Source: Sipunculus nudus (taxonomy: Eukaryota; Annelida; Sipuncula; Golfingiida; Sipunculidae). From it: 64,000 bases of DNA. Where the stretch lies: contig CM049313.1 of assembly GCA_026874595.1 (NCBI GenBank), positions 42,376,659-42,440,658 of the forward strand. Reading direction: 5' to 3'. Shown one piece after another: positions 1 through 10,907 of the stretch (position 1 is the first letter of the stretch; each line of letters starts with the position of its first letter). The notes beneath the pieces are model-generated. The model was not told the origin of the DNA, made no database searches, and saw only the letters and a list, made by a program, of their open reading frames with translations. Both the position numbers and the translations under genes were made by a program.

Positions 1-317
1 ATCCCAAATTGAATTCAACTACAATGACCGCAAAGAAAATTATCAATAATTTGTAATAGACAATACTCTCCAACTCGGGCAAAATATATAAGGAATTATT
101 AAGCAAAAACTATGTTAATAATTGTTCCTCTTCACTAAAACATTTTGTTTCATATTTTCATCATGGTTGATGACCGCCATTTTGAGATTTGTAGTAAACA
201 CGTGACCTTTGGTGTTACATTGGCTTCTTGTGCACATAAAGAACATCAAACATATTGGACTGGAATGTATTTTTCTTTGTCTTTAACTTAGTATATAATT
301 TGCAATATCCAATCCAA

Positions 318-505
318 ATAAAGCGGATCTAAAGTGATTTTCCTTTCCCTGACCCTTCATATTTTTAGGCTCAATATTGTTACTTCACCTGAGGATCTCC
401 TCTTAAATCAACCCCCTGGATGTACTCTATCCACTTTCAAAGTTTTGTGCTTTTATCCGATCTTAAACGTTATGGTCCAAATTTGACGCCAAGCCACATG
501 ACTAA
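318..505 (+). repeat. Dispersed repeat, copy 1
   Basis: This block matches 1250-1485 in order and orientation. Shared landmarks are 'ggatctaa' followed by a T-rich run, 'gtactctatcca', 'gcttttatccg' and 'gacgc[c/t]aagccac'. The second copy has about 45 extra bases in the middle. Neither has an ORF or clear terminal repeats, so the class is unknown. Confidence 0.6.
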
Positions 506-1249
506 AAGCAAATCTTGATCGTACACCCCTTTGCAAATGTAATTACCCAAGTTGTGTTCCAGAATGTGCCAGTACAACTAAAATATCGCATTGTAACCTT
601 TTGGCTTTAATAATATTGTCGGTTTATTTGATAATGCAGTCTGAAGGATTTTATTTCTATGTAATATTTTAATTTGTATTGAATTTGGAAACAGGTGATG
701 TATGTGGTAATTTGTCAACATATTATTCGGAATGTGCTCGCAATCTTGTAACATGGCGGTTATGATAGTTAATAAAATAATTCTAATAAAAATCCATTTT
801 GCTGGCCTAGAACTTTTCATTTTGAATTGGCAACGATTTACAGAGATCCGTTGCAATGAATAACAAGAACAAACAAAAATATTAATGTAAGGTTGATTTT
901 TATCAGAAATTTATGGTTTATCGATCATGTTTAGTTCAAGCACCAGGAGTCGCTAAGGCAAATATCCTTTATCATAAACATTTAATGCTCTCCCAAAAAC
1001 TGAATCACAAATTCAACAATAGTAAACAAGAAAAATATTTGCACATATTTTCGTTTATACACTTAATATCTTCGTTTAATGTTTGCATGTAGCTTTCCCA
1101 GTCCCTAATTTGAGAAACTGTATTGTCACGTGACCATTCTACACTTTTTGGGCTACAGGTGTATAATATAACAATGTAAATGGTAATGATAGAAAGAACA
1201 CTTCTTTGGCTTTCTTTTGGTTTTATATTAACTATATTTAATTTAACCG

Positions 1250-1485
1250 CAGTGGATCTAAGGTTATTTTTCCTTCCCTACCCCTCTTAATTTTCATGCG
1301 AGAGAGGGTACTGTGATACGCAAGGCGCAGATGGTTTTCAGGCTCTAAAACGTATCTCGTAGGTATTCCATGAGGGCACCCCCTCTGAAATCATCCGTTT
1401 TGGTGTACTCTATCCATATACAAACTTTGGTGCTTTTATCCGGTCGTAACGATATGGCCAAAATCTGACGCTAAGCCACCCGACT
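1250..1485 (+). repeat. Dispersed repeat, copy 2
   Basis: Second, longer copy of the repeat at 318-505. It carries the same landmarks ('gtactctatcca', 'tgcttttatccgg', 'gacgctaagccac') plus an internal segment with 'gagagagggtactgtgatacg'. The divergence suggests an old family. No coding potential. Confidence 0.6.
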
Positions 1486-1629
1486 ATATATTGTTTCATT
1501 ATGAAGGTTATACATAGGTCACAAGACGGTTGATCATCTCATCTTCATCTATACTTGAGTGGTTAACTAGTTTAATTTATTACCCTCGATCTGAAGAATG
1601 CTTTGGAACAAACGTATACTAACCAAATC

Positions 1630-1985
1630 ATGTGTTCAGTATATTTACAGTTTTTTTTAATGGGAGAACAGATACGTTGTAAATGGTGTTCATTATGACT
1701 TAAACAATACCAATGATGATTCTCTGGTCATAATACCCCAGAATTCATGTATTGGATGACCTACTATGTCAAATGTAAAGGTAATTATGGCATTGTTGCT
1801 ATTTCCGCGTTATTATGGCGGCCATTTTGATTTATGCTAATTAGCAAAAATTGCCCGAGGCTGACAGAGGGCCAACAACATTTTTCACACCTGATATGTA
1901 GGCTAACAAAATACACAAAGAAAAAACTTAAGACCATAAAACACGGTTGAGTCGGCGACCGGACTATGACATTTTCATATCCTGA
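1630..1985 (+). repeat. Dispersed repeat shared in inverted orientation with 58.6-58.9 kb
   Basis: The reverse complement of about 58560-58905 aligns with this block over some 300 bases. Shared blocks include 'cataataccccagaatt', 'tggcattgttgctattt', 'atttatgctaattagc', 'ttgcccgaggctgacag' and 'ttttcacacctgatat', ending near 'ggttgagt...ccggacta'. Spacing is largely conserved. This is probably a non-autonomous transposon family; ends and target duplications were not resolved. Confidence 0.65.
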
Positions 1986-2120
1986 AAGCAGAGAATGTGC
2001 TCTATATTATTATTTATGAAAACTTTGGCTTTCTGTAACTTGTTGTTTTAATGTGAATGCTACCTTCATAATTTGATTTTATGGGTCACATAAGTTGGAA
2101 AGGTGTGCAAAGGCTGCTCC

Positions 2121-2146
2121 GGGGGGGGGGGGGGGGGGGGAGGGGG
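2121..2146. repeat. Long G run
   Basis: Twenty consecutive G residues, then A and five more G. A pure homopolymer of this length is a simple repeat with G-quadruplex potential and is prone to assembly error. Confidence 0.85.
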
Positions 2147-3514
2147 CAGGGAGCATGTGCCCCCTTTAAGCGTTCGTATTATTATTAAATAATTTATTTT
2201 CATTTTTTTTTGCTGTTTGGCATACTTCATACAGCCTTACATCTGACTTCTCCATGGATGTAACAAGAGAAATTAGGACGGTCGGACCTAAGGCTGCATT
2301 CCCCATAGCTTTCCATATGGAAATACTACCTTCCTCAAACATGTTCGTGTATATGTAAAATCAGAAAATTTGTAAATTGTTTGAAATTTTCATTCAATTT
2401 CCGAATCGCTTGATTCACTCGGGCACTTTATAAAATGACTGAACATTTCAGGCGTTTTTTTTAAATCGACTGAAAAATCAGTCTGTTTATTTGGACACAT
2501 TGACTGTATCGATATGGAATAGTCTGTTGTTACATATATCTCATTATTGTGAAACAGACGTTGTCATTTATTGTAACCAGCTACTTTTAAGTAAACTTTG
2601 TGTCTGTTTTTTTTTTTTTTTCCTTTTTTTAAGGCTTTTAATGAAGAATGCTGATACCGTAATAAGACTAAAATACACAGACTTGTGAGGGGTATAACCA
2701 AGTTCATATAGTTAAAATATGCAGACTATTATAACATAATGGAATATTCATACTATATTTCACAACACATATGGCTACATCTTTATGTAAGAAAGAGAAT
2801 CGGTCAAATGGAAGCTTTTTGTCAAATAACACATAAAAACATTAAAATGAGCAACACAATGTGATTTGAATGATGTAGATTGTAGAATGTTGAAGGATAA
2901 CCACAGTTACATGGTTGTTAATGTCAAATATGATTAAGATATATATGCTTAGGTTAGTTACAAAGGATAGAGTTTAACCACAATTATAGGCCTACCAACT
3001 GTATTTGTTACTTTTAATGAGTTTGCCTTCCTCATGCCATGATTAGAAGCAAACTGCGATGGCTGGTTGTGTTGAGTAGTCATCTGTTAATAAGACAGAA
3101 CAGAAGTGCAATTTGGTTTGGAACCCGGGGGGAGGGGGACATACTAAATTACCGCCCCCCCCCCCCATAAAAAAAATTAAAAATTACAAATAAAAGAATA
3201 TTATTTTGAGTTATTTACAAAAATGTGTTACAGTTTCCTCAAATATTAAAAGAGTGTAATCTTTCAGAATTACCTAATAACTAACTTAATACAATGACTG
3301 AGTATATGGCATGATTTCCGGGACATTGTGCATTGAATGGCTTCTTATTGAGTACCTTTAATAATTGGAATATTTTGAACCTTTAGAAATGTTTATTTGA
3401 AGTTAAACTTTTATTCTTAATATTAATAAAATATAATTTTTTCTTTATTAGAAAAGTTTTTTATGCATGCCATTTATAGAGAATATATTTCGCTTTTATA
3501 ATATGTTAATGTTA

Positions 3515-3830
3515 ACCGGCTTCCGCGGTCTACGGATAGAGCACAGGGCTCTAGACCGGAAGATGCGACTTCCAATCACAGCCGAGGCGATGAGATGTTT
3601 CACGGTCGACCCCCACATAGGGCGAGCGCTCTGCAGGCTTGCTTCACTCCAAATCGAGCACGCCTTTCGGCGTTCCTCGGTGTTATGACCAAGCAATTCG
3701 GGTGACACAAACCAAGACCCGCAGGAGTGGTACATCGAGCCTTGTTGACACCAAGATAATCGCCTGTAAGCTCCTGCCCAGCCAATTCAGCAGATGCATA
3801 AAGTATTCAGTTATGTAAACATAAAAAATG
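3515..3830 (+). mobile_element. tRNA-derived SINE (family 1), diverged copy
   Basis: The body matches the well-preserved SINE at 8667-9114: 'cacggtcg.cccccac', 'gagcgctctg.aggct', 'ttcctcggtgttatgacc' and 'gacacca' occur in the same order. The head looks tRNA-like, with an A-box-like 'tctacggatagagc' and a degraded B box. The tail runs into 'aaaaaatgg'. Predicted proteins of about 60-80 aa here come from the SINE and are not genes. Confidence 0.75.
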
Positions 3831-4130
3831 GAGACCTGTTAACCTAAGCTACATCGCAGTTGTTTACTGTAAAAGAGCTACGGCACTGCTCCTTACTGTT
3901 AAAGTGCTACAGCACTGCTCCATAAATACAGGTAAGATCCCTGAGTCGGCGTCAATAAAACGAGAATGTTTTCAGTAATTCTTCTTGGTTCCAGGTTTAT
4001 ATGTACTGGACTAAAACTAATCTAGAAGTTCTATAATTTGCTGGTAAGACAGAGGATCTGTTTGGTTTTTGTCGAGATTTCTTCATTTCAGCCTATTAAT
4101 CTCTCTTTTTATCTCTCACCTTCTCTCTCC

Positions 4131-4249
4131 AGAAGCGGATCCAGGGGGGGGGGGGGGGGGTTGACAGACCTGATGACCTTTTTTTTTAGGAATTTCATTA
4201 GTCCTCCTAGGCTGGACCCCCCCTTTTCCAAAATCCTGGATCCGCCCCT

Positions 4250-4250
<1 letters not shown>
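4131..4250. mobile_element. Very short MITE with GGCGGATCCAGG-type ends
   Basis: The left end reads 'agaagcggatccagg' and the right end 'cctggatccgcccctg', inverted copies of each other around about 90 bases that include a 17-base G run. A diverged right-hand end of the same type occurs at about 43829-43838 ('ggatcagcccctg'). Non-autonomous; the superfamily cannot be assigned because flanks are simple repeats. Confidence 0.5.
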
Positions 4251-4337
<87 letters not shown>

Positions 4338-4350
4338 TATATGTATGTAC
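4251..4350. repeat. (CT)n(AT)n compound microsatellite
   Basis: About 24 CT units (4251-4298) run directly into about 16 AT units and a TA/CA/TG-rich tail. It abuts the short MITE at 4131-4250. Confidence 0.95.
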
Positions 4351-4380
4351 AGCCGTTAGCTTCATTCTAACCACATTCAC

Positions 4381-4408
4381 CTGATGATCGGGTCGCATCC
4401 CGTGAAAC
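4381..4408 (+). other. Hammerhead-like core motif (CTGATGA-hairpin-GAAAC)
   Basis: CTGATGA at 4381-4387 is followed by a small hairpin (CGGG / loop TCGCAT / CCCG) and then T-GAAAC. This matches the strand order of the conserved hammerhead ribozyme core. A related layout, CTGAAGA-hairpin (TGCA/TGCA)-TGAAAAC, lies at 4629-4653. Hammerhead motifs are known in Penelope-like retroelements and retrozymes. The helix carrying the cleavage site was not found after GAAAC, and the usual first stem II pair is absent. Catalytic activity is unsupported. Confidence 0.25.
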
Positions 4409-4447
4409 AGACTGATGTGAATTTACAGTGTTCTTTTTCTTCAGTGT

Positions 4448-4499
<52 letters not shown>

Positions 4500-4501
4500 A
4501 A

Positions 4502-4693
4502 GTGATATATTTACGAAAATGTTCAGTTACACATTAACACGTGTTTTCATGCATTTTCATGCAGGTGGGAACCTGACTATGGCTGAAAACATTATTACAT
4601 AACCGCACCAACCGTTGACAGATCACATCTGAAGATTGCAAATGCATGAAAACACGTGTTAATGTGTAACTGAACATTTTCGTAAATTATCAC
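4502..4693. repeat. Long inverted repeat / stem-loop
   Basis: The left arm (4502-4556) and right arm (4641-4693) are reverse complements almost throughout, with about 45 paired bases in a row (for example 'ttacgaaaatgttcag' against 'ctgaacattttcgtaa'). The 84-base loop has no ORF. The block lies between (TA)n tracts. It may be a hairpin MITE or part of a structured non-coding transcript. Confidence 0.85.
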
Positions 4694-4765
4694 TATGTAC
4701 CAGCTCTTAGCATCCCGCTATTAGAGCACTATTGGATTCGTTTTGCAAACATATAAACTATTGGT

Positions 4766-4766
4766 A

Positions 4767-4820
<54 letters not shown>

Positions 4821-4881
4821 CATGTATATGGTTAATAAACTAAAGTACACGAGTATTTTTATATACAATTAACAGAGTACA

Positions 4882-4926
<45 letters not shown>

Positions 4927-4999
4927 TATATATATTTACATGTTTATGGTTAATAAACTAAAGTATACGAGTATTTTTATATACAATTAACAGAGTACA

Positions 5000-5041
<42 letters not shown>
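4766..5041. repeat. Tandem duplication of a 118-bp unit with (TA)n tracts
   Basis: A segment starting 'tttacatgtatatggtt' at 4817 recurs at 4935 (period 118) with few substitutions, including 'gagtatttttatatac' and 'aacagagtacag'. Each copy ends in a long (TA)n tract (4885-4930 and 5003-5041), and a third tract precedes the first copy. This fits slippage or unequal exchange at the microsatellite. Confidence 0.85.
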
Positions 5042-5047
<6 letters not shown>

Positions 5048-8000
5048 TATAGGGGAACAGTGGATGTTGAGTACGTTTATATGTCCAATGAATCAATGCA
5101 AATTGAATGTTTCACCAGTGAAAGCATTCGATGCTTGTGGTGCCTCTTGTTACAAATTTCATAATCTAATGACCTCCAAATGACCCCTCTTATAAAAATT
5201 ACATTTAGCACAAACTGCTAAAATGTATTGTGACGATATTAAACCCACTTGGGGATTGAAATGATGGTTGAGTTTCCATGGAACCTGACATGTACTTAGA
5301 ACAGCACATAAACCGGTAAAGGTTAAGGTTTACACTAAAATGGGCACCTTAGGTATATGTTAATATAGTTTCACGCCTCCGTGGGACATATGAAAGAACA
5401 AAAAGACCCAAAACCAAGACGAACTTTTGAATATTTGCACGTTTTCTGTTTGAGCGGCGTTATGTTAATAACAGGGGGAGATGTTTTTTTATCCAATAAT
5501 ATTACGATAACTGCGGCGAAAATTTGTCCTGATTCACTTCCACGGCTAGCTTGGGAAAAAAGAAAACGGATTTGTTAACTTGTTGGAAAATATATCGATT
5601 GTGGGTAACACCACGTGCGGGTTCTTTTATACCGGCACGTTTATTGTAACCCTTACCTTTGGTGAAAGCCAACGACAGTTGGTGTTGATGCATTAAGCAA
5701 ATCTTCCCTGCAGATGGTTCACTCTTAAAGCTGCGACACGTTTCGTGCATTAGTTTGAAAAGCCTGTTTGTCCAGTTTTTTTAAACACGCCACAATATTC
5801 TCAACATATCTCATTGTAAAATGTGTCTCAAATAGCTGTAAACATTATTCGAATTCTTCAAATACTTCGAAGTTACGAAGATATGATTTACTGAAGTCTG
5901 AAACTTTGAAAATCAGTATCAAACATTATTAAAACAAAATAATATTACAGTTTCTTTTAATCTATAACTCTCTAGCCTCTTAACTTCACCTGGTACACCA
6001 CACTCGCTTAGATTAGAAATAAAAACTTTTAGGTAGCTACACTGTTCTAAACCCCTATATTTAAAATCAATTCAAAAGTGGTTTATATTCATATAAGAAC
6101 TCATAAAGTATACATTATTTAAACTTGATACAGTAATCTTTCTTATACTTTACATTTTCTTTAAATTTTTTCGTTCATTTTCCCATGATTTTGAAACATT
6201 TAAAAAAATTTAATTACTAAAGGTACAATATTTTTTGCCCCGAGTTACTGTGATCCACTTTTTAATGAACTATTATTAAACTGCATGACAATAACTTAAA
6301 TTGATTTTTTTTGTATTGTTTCTTCTCAATCATGATTCTGTCTAGCAACAAACTGAAATTTTAAGTTTTTATTCAACAATTCATAGAATGAAAAAAGAGG
6401 ATTACTGTTACTAGGGGCTTCAAAAGGTGTACCTTTCAAAAAATAATATATATATATATATGTGTGTGTGTTATTATTTATGTATAATATTTACTGAGGT
6501 TCCTTCATTCACTGAGCCCTAAAAGTTCAATTCATGTTAAACTGAAAATCAAATTAAGAAAAAAAAGTAATAACTCAATGCAGCATTTTTAATTTTCTCA
6601 ACCCTCTGGTCAGATGTTTAATAAATGAAAAACTTCAACAGTAAATCACTGCTTATCAATTAGCTCTCAGCAAGTCATATTTAAATATATATGTATGCAA
6701 AAAATAAGGAATTAAAGTAAAACCCCCTAAGGTGTATTGAATGAGCATGTTTGCCCTCCTGTAAAAACAGAGGCACTGGAGGGTTCTGTGATCAAACCCT
6801 ACCAGATCGTGATGAATTTAAAGTGCTTCATAATACCTGAAAAGCTTATTATGGAAGGTGCTAATCTATATTCATTATAATAGTTGAGAATTTCATTTTT
6901 TTTTATCTTAAATATAAACCAATAATATCAAACAAAATATAACTTTATACAGAAATGAGCAGGTCTGCAGGAATATATTGGTATTACCGTACAGTAAATT
7001 GGAAGAGACTGCCAACCGCTTTGTCACATGAAATGGATTAAAATCATAATGGCATGAAAAATCATAATTTTTTTACCACTGTTCTGTTTATGGTTTCAGT
7101 AAATTTTGCCATGAAGGATTTATTTTGATTTTTTTAATTATTCTTATATATCTTTTCAGGATATTGAGTGAACTAGACATTTTAAATAAATCCATTTATT
7201 GGAAATTTGAATAGCTGGGTAATGTCATGTTAAACACAGAGAAGATTTGTACAATTCCTAGTGGCATCAAAGAAATGCAAAGTTACCATAAATAGGGGTT
7301 TCATGAGGTTATTTAGGTAAAACAATATACTATAATGCTAACTTTAAATTATTTACAATAAATCAATACAAATCAATAGTGCAGACTACAAATATATGAC
7401 TGTGTATATAATATTGGTAAAACATATACAAATAAATACTCAGAATAATTTGTTTACTTTTTTTTATTTGCACAATGAAAGGCACTTTTCCTTAAGTACA
7501 GAACCCTGTACTTGTATTCGAGTGCATAAAAAATCATGTACTTGTATTTTTAAATCAAATTCTAAAGTAGCCTACTTGTACTGTGGCAGAGATGCCTGGT
7601 ACTTGCCTCAAGCCTGGAAAGAGGGAAATGCGTATATTTTTTTCTCACAAATCCCTAATTGTAATTTTCCACTTCTGGATATTTTGGATCTCTGGAAGGG
7701 TATTAGTCCCTCGGTGTAACAGTGAACCCAATCTTCCAAAAATCTTGGATATACTCCTGGGTCCAGTACTTATGGGAGCCTCCTTTGCAAGTAAAATCCT
7801 ATAATGACATCATCACAGTTCTCTCACAGTCCGCCATGACCATTTTATGGGGTTATGAAAAATGTCGCAAGGTCTAGGCTTTCTGGTCAAAACATGTTTT
7901 AACTTGTATGAAGAAAAATCACATCATGTAAATCAATGTTCCCCATTAATTACATATGAATTTCCCTCTATTTACCCCTGGGGCAAAAATATTGGGCTTG

Positions 8001-8666
8001 TTTGCCTTGCCTATCTGTCAGCACGAAAACATCTGTACTGTACAGGGGCAGTTGAAGAGACTATAATATGTACTATGTGGAATTTAAAATCTGTAGGTCA
8101 AACAGTATCCAAACGCGCCGGCAAGCAGACGGACGGACGACGTACGCAGAATCATCGCTAGAGCTCAGTTGACATATATATAAGCAGCTGAAAACAATGA
8201 TATACATGTATTTGTTTCAAATGTTTACCATTTTTGTATTCGTCATTTCTTGCATTATAAGTCAATTGAATGGTTATGACTGAGTGATAATAGAGGTGTT
8301 TGGAGGGAACAGCGGTAATTCACCTTTCAGTCTGTATGCAGCTTCTTCCACTTTGAATATGCGTTGAGCACATGCGAAGACTTCGTCCACTTACCATTCC
8401 TTGTTACCTTCCATATCCAATCACAGGTAGTTTTCCACTGTACTATATCTTGTCCTTCAATCCGTTCCGTTAACCGCGCGTTTCCGTCATCAAATGTCCG
8501 TTAAAACACCGAAAAAGGCCACCCGTTTGATTTGATTTGGAGCAAAACATGTTTAAAACGTGTGCGAAACATGTTGAAGAATCTCACGACTAAAGACAAA
8601 TAAAGTGCCGTACCCATGTTTTAAACATGTCTCTATCTAAAACATATTTTAAAATGAGACATGTCA
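5042..8666. other. Gene-free AT-rich stretch
   Basis: No coding exons were recognised. ORFs of 60-107 codons at 5.4-5.7 and 7.4-8.2 kb lack domain character or splice context. Near 8120-8176, 'agacggacggacgacg' followed by 'ctagagctcagttgac' looks like the end of a dispersed non-autonomous repeat. A short (TA)n/(TG)n tract lies at about 6448-6471. Confidence 0.5.
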
Positions 8667-9114
8667 ACGGCTGTTGTGGCTCAGGGGAAGACCGCAGGAC
8701 TCAAAGTCAGGAGATAGTGGGTTCGAATCTCAGCCGAGGAGGTGAGGTTTTTTCACGGTCGGCCCCCACCCAGGGTGAGCGCTCTGAAGGTTTAATAGGA
8801 AGGCTGTGCCCCACAGCCGTGTATCATTTACATAAGAGTGCGTCTTTGGGGGGTTCCTCATTTTTTCATCGAGGGTTCCTCGGTGTTATGACCCAGAAAT
8901 GGGGATGATTTCACACCCAGGACCCGTAGGTGCGGTAGACACCGGGCCTGGGTGACACCAGGATACAAAAAAATAGGAAGCGAGTGCCAGCGCCCTGTCA
9001 AGTAGTCCCAAACCCAAATGGAAACTCTGCAGATGTACATACTCAGGTTAAGAATTAGATAAGTCAGCATTAAAAATGGAGTCGGCTACCTCCACCAAAA
9101 AAAAAATTAAAAAA
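8667..9114 (+). mobile_element. tRNA-derived SINE (family 1) with perfect 16-bp target duplication
   Basis: The sequence aaaatgagacatgtca occurs immediately before (8651-8666) and after (9115-9130) this element. The head has RNA polymerase III signals: an A box within 'tgtggctcaggggaag' and a B box 'ggttcgaatct' at 8720-8730. A conserved body follows ('cacggtcggcccccac', 'gagcgctctgaagg', 'ttcctcggtgttatgacc'), ending in an A-rich tail. Length is 448 bp. Diverged or partial copies lie at 3515-3830, 14094-14165 and 39545-39690. The intact duplication indicates a fairly recent LINE-mobilised insertion. Confidence 0.9.
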
Positions 9115-9130
9115 AAAATGAGACATGTCA

Positions 9131-10550
9131 CATCTACTTTGAAACGGCAACTAACCTCCACTTTTTGCAGTGTTCCTGTTATCAAAAGACTTATCCTTAT
9201 ATCGCTTTAACTGATAGAGACAAAAGGGGCTGTGATACAGACTCGCCAGGTTAGGACAAGTAGCATAAATGAACAGAACTTTCACCATACGTGAATCAGA
9301 AATATTGTTGCAGTACTTATCAACATCGGATCAGCTGGGGCGGATAAAGAACTTGAAAACAGGTAGCGCCAGATCGGCCCTCTGACATTATGGCCAGCTT
9401 ACTGGTTTGCCAGAGTGCCTGGACATCTAACTCTGAAGATCGCATTAGTAGGCCTCATGAGAATGCAAATATTTTCGTCATTTTTGACAACGCCTCATTG
9501 CTTACAAGTATCGTGTCACTTCAAATAAACCCACTAGACCTTTTAATAAGTTTCTTATTTCTCCAACGACACCTATCATGTGTGTGAAATATTCCGTTAT
9601 AACCCAATATATTCGTATATTGTTCTGCATGTACGGGAGATTTCTGCCTGCGGTCTGCCTGCTGACTGTATGCGGAGAGACGGTTATAAAGCGTGGCGTG
9701 GACTTGCAGGGAGGTTCTAAATTTGGCTTGTGTCACGACTCAGTAGGGGGCCCTAACTGAGTCGTGTTTGTCACGGCTAAAAAACAGGGGGCATAACACC
9801 TTAGCCCGGAGGAACAAGTCTGCCCGGAATGCCAGTAGACTGATACATATAACCCATGCAGAAGAAAACGGTGCGAGACGAAAAAGTCGACGCTCGCCTA
9901 GCTTTTTAGCGTGTTTTTTAAAACTATTATTCTATTTTTAAGAGAAAAAAAACACCACCATCCCACCTCCCCCTCCCCCCCCCCCCCACCGCCACCAAAT
10001 CCCGCCCCTGAGCTGTATATGACCTGCAGGTTTGTGTATACGGTCAGAGGTCTTAGCCTCATTACTACCGTCAATATATCGTGATAGTAGATATTATATC
10101 AGATACTGAACTAAATTAAATACACCAATCATCTTCTGAGGTTCATGCTGTCTCATTCAATCAATTTTTTCTAATTATTAGTAAAAAACAACGTATATCA
10201 AGCATGTGACCGAGTACAACAATTGTAAATAAGCTAGACTTCAATAAATGAACAATTGATAAGGGGTTTAGTGAGATTATTTGAAGGATAAGGGAAGAAA
10301 TCAATCAATTTTAGCGTTGTACTCTTAATTCCAAATTTCGACATCCCAGTTCTAGTCTGTTCGCAAAATGACCTCCACAATGAGCGGTTTCGACAATTAA
10401 AGCGAGGTCAAGGTTTGATAAGAGCAAGAAGACGAGTCAGGAAAGTAGCCCGAGGACAGTAGCGTGGTGGGAGTCTATCTTTTGAGATAAGTGACCCGTT
10501 TATTAGAGACAGAAGCTGGAGGAACGCTCTGGGGTTATCGCGCCCTCAAA
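9131..10550. other. Gene-free stretch upstream of the putative fusl-A promoter
   Basis: No coding exon recognised. It contains a perfect hairpin at 9734-9766, a C-rich low-complexity segment at about 9950-9995, and several GATA-type motifs in the last 300 bases (tgataagg near 10257, ggataaggg near 10287, tgataagag near 10417, agataagtg near 10486) leading to the TATA box at 10552. Confidence 0.45.
9734..9766. repeat. Short near-perfect palindromic hairpin
   Basis: 'cacgactcagt' and its reverse complement 'actgagtcgtg' flank 'aggggg/ccct', giving arms of about 15 bases with almost no loop. Function unknown. Confidence 0.8.
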
Positions 10551-10551
10551 T

Positions 10552-10625
10552 TATAAAAGGAATTATTTCGCCGACCCTGTCCTTCACAGATCTTTCATTC
10601 TTTGGTAATGCGCATCAGATAATCG
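10552..10625 (+). promoter_or_regulatory. Candidate fusl-A promoter (TATA box) and non-coding first exon
   Basis: TATAAAA at 10552-10558 would place initiation near 10580-10590. A pyrimidine-rich segment follows, then 'ataatcg|gtatgt', a good splice donor at 10626. A matching acceptor, 'tatttttag', ends at 14393, 22 bases before the fusl-A ATG. Four or five GATA-type motifs lie in the 370 bases upstream. The assignment is inferred from motif order only; the implied 3.8-kb intron needs transcript support. Confidence 0.35.
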
Positions 10626-10859
10626 GTATGTATGTTGTCAATTTTATTCATAAATTTTTTATTGAAAATAGATTTAACTTGTTTTGTTCATATGCACCGG
10701 GTATATACCTTTGGCACATTTTATGTTTTTTTTCTCGCAAGCTGGCACACATTTCCGTATTTTGTATCTACCGGTAAGTAATACAAAATGAACAATATAT
10801 CCGCTCGCTGTATGTTTTGGTCCGATAGATCAATTTGTATTTGCGGTGTCTTTCAAACG

Positions 10860-10907
<48 letters not shown>

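Larger units (their letters stand above)
1..3514. other. Gene-free AT-rich stretch with dispersed repeats
   Basis: No open reading frame here has coding character; the longest are under 100 codons and AT-rich. The stretch holds two related direct repeats (318-505 and 1250-1485), a repeat shared in opposite orientation with 58.6-58.9 kb (1630-1985), a G run at 2121-2146, and short G and C runs near 3127-3167. Nothing else could be assigned. Confidence 0.6.

Noticed and set aside
3467-3785. Three overlapping ORFs of 60-80 codons
   Set aside because: They lie within a diverged SINE copy; high GC and SINE homology explain the open frames.
4038-4370. 110-codon ORF rich in Ser/Leu and Ile/Tyr, and its antisense Arg/Glu ORF
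   Set aside because: Translation of a G run plus (CT)n and (AT)n microsatellites; no unique coding sequence.
4381-4408. A complete hammerhead ribozyme
   Set aside because: Core strands are present, but no helix III with a cleavage-site triplet could be found, so only a resemblance is reported.
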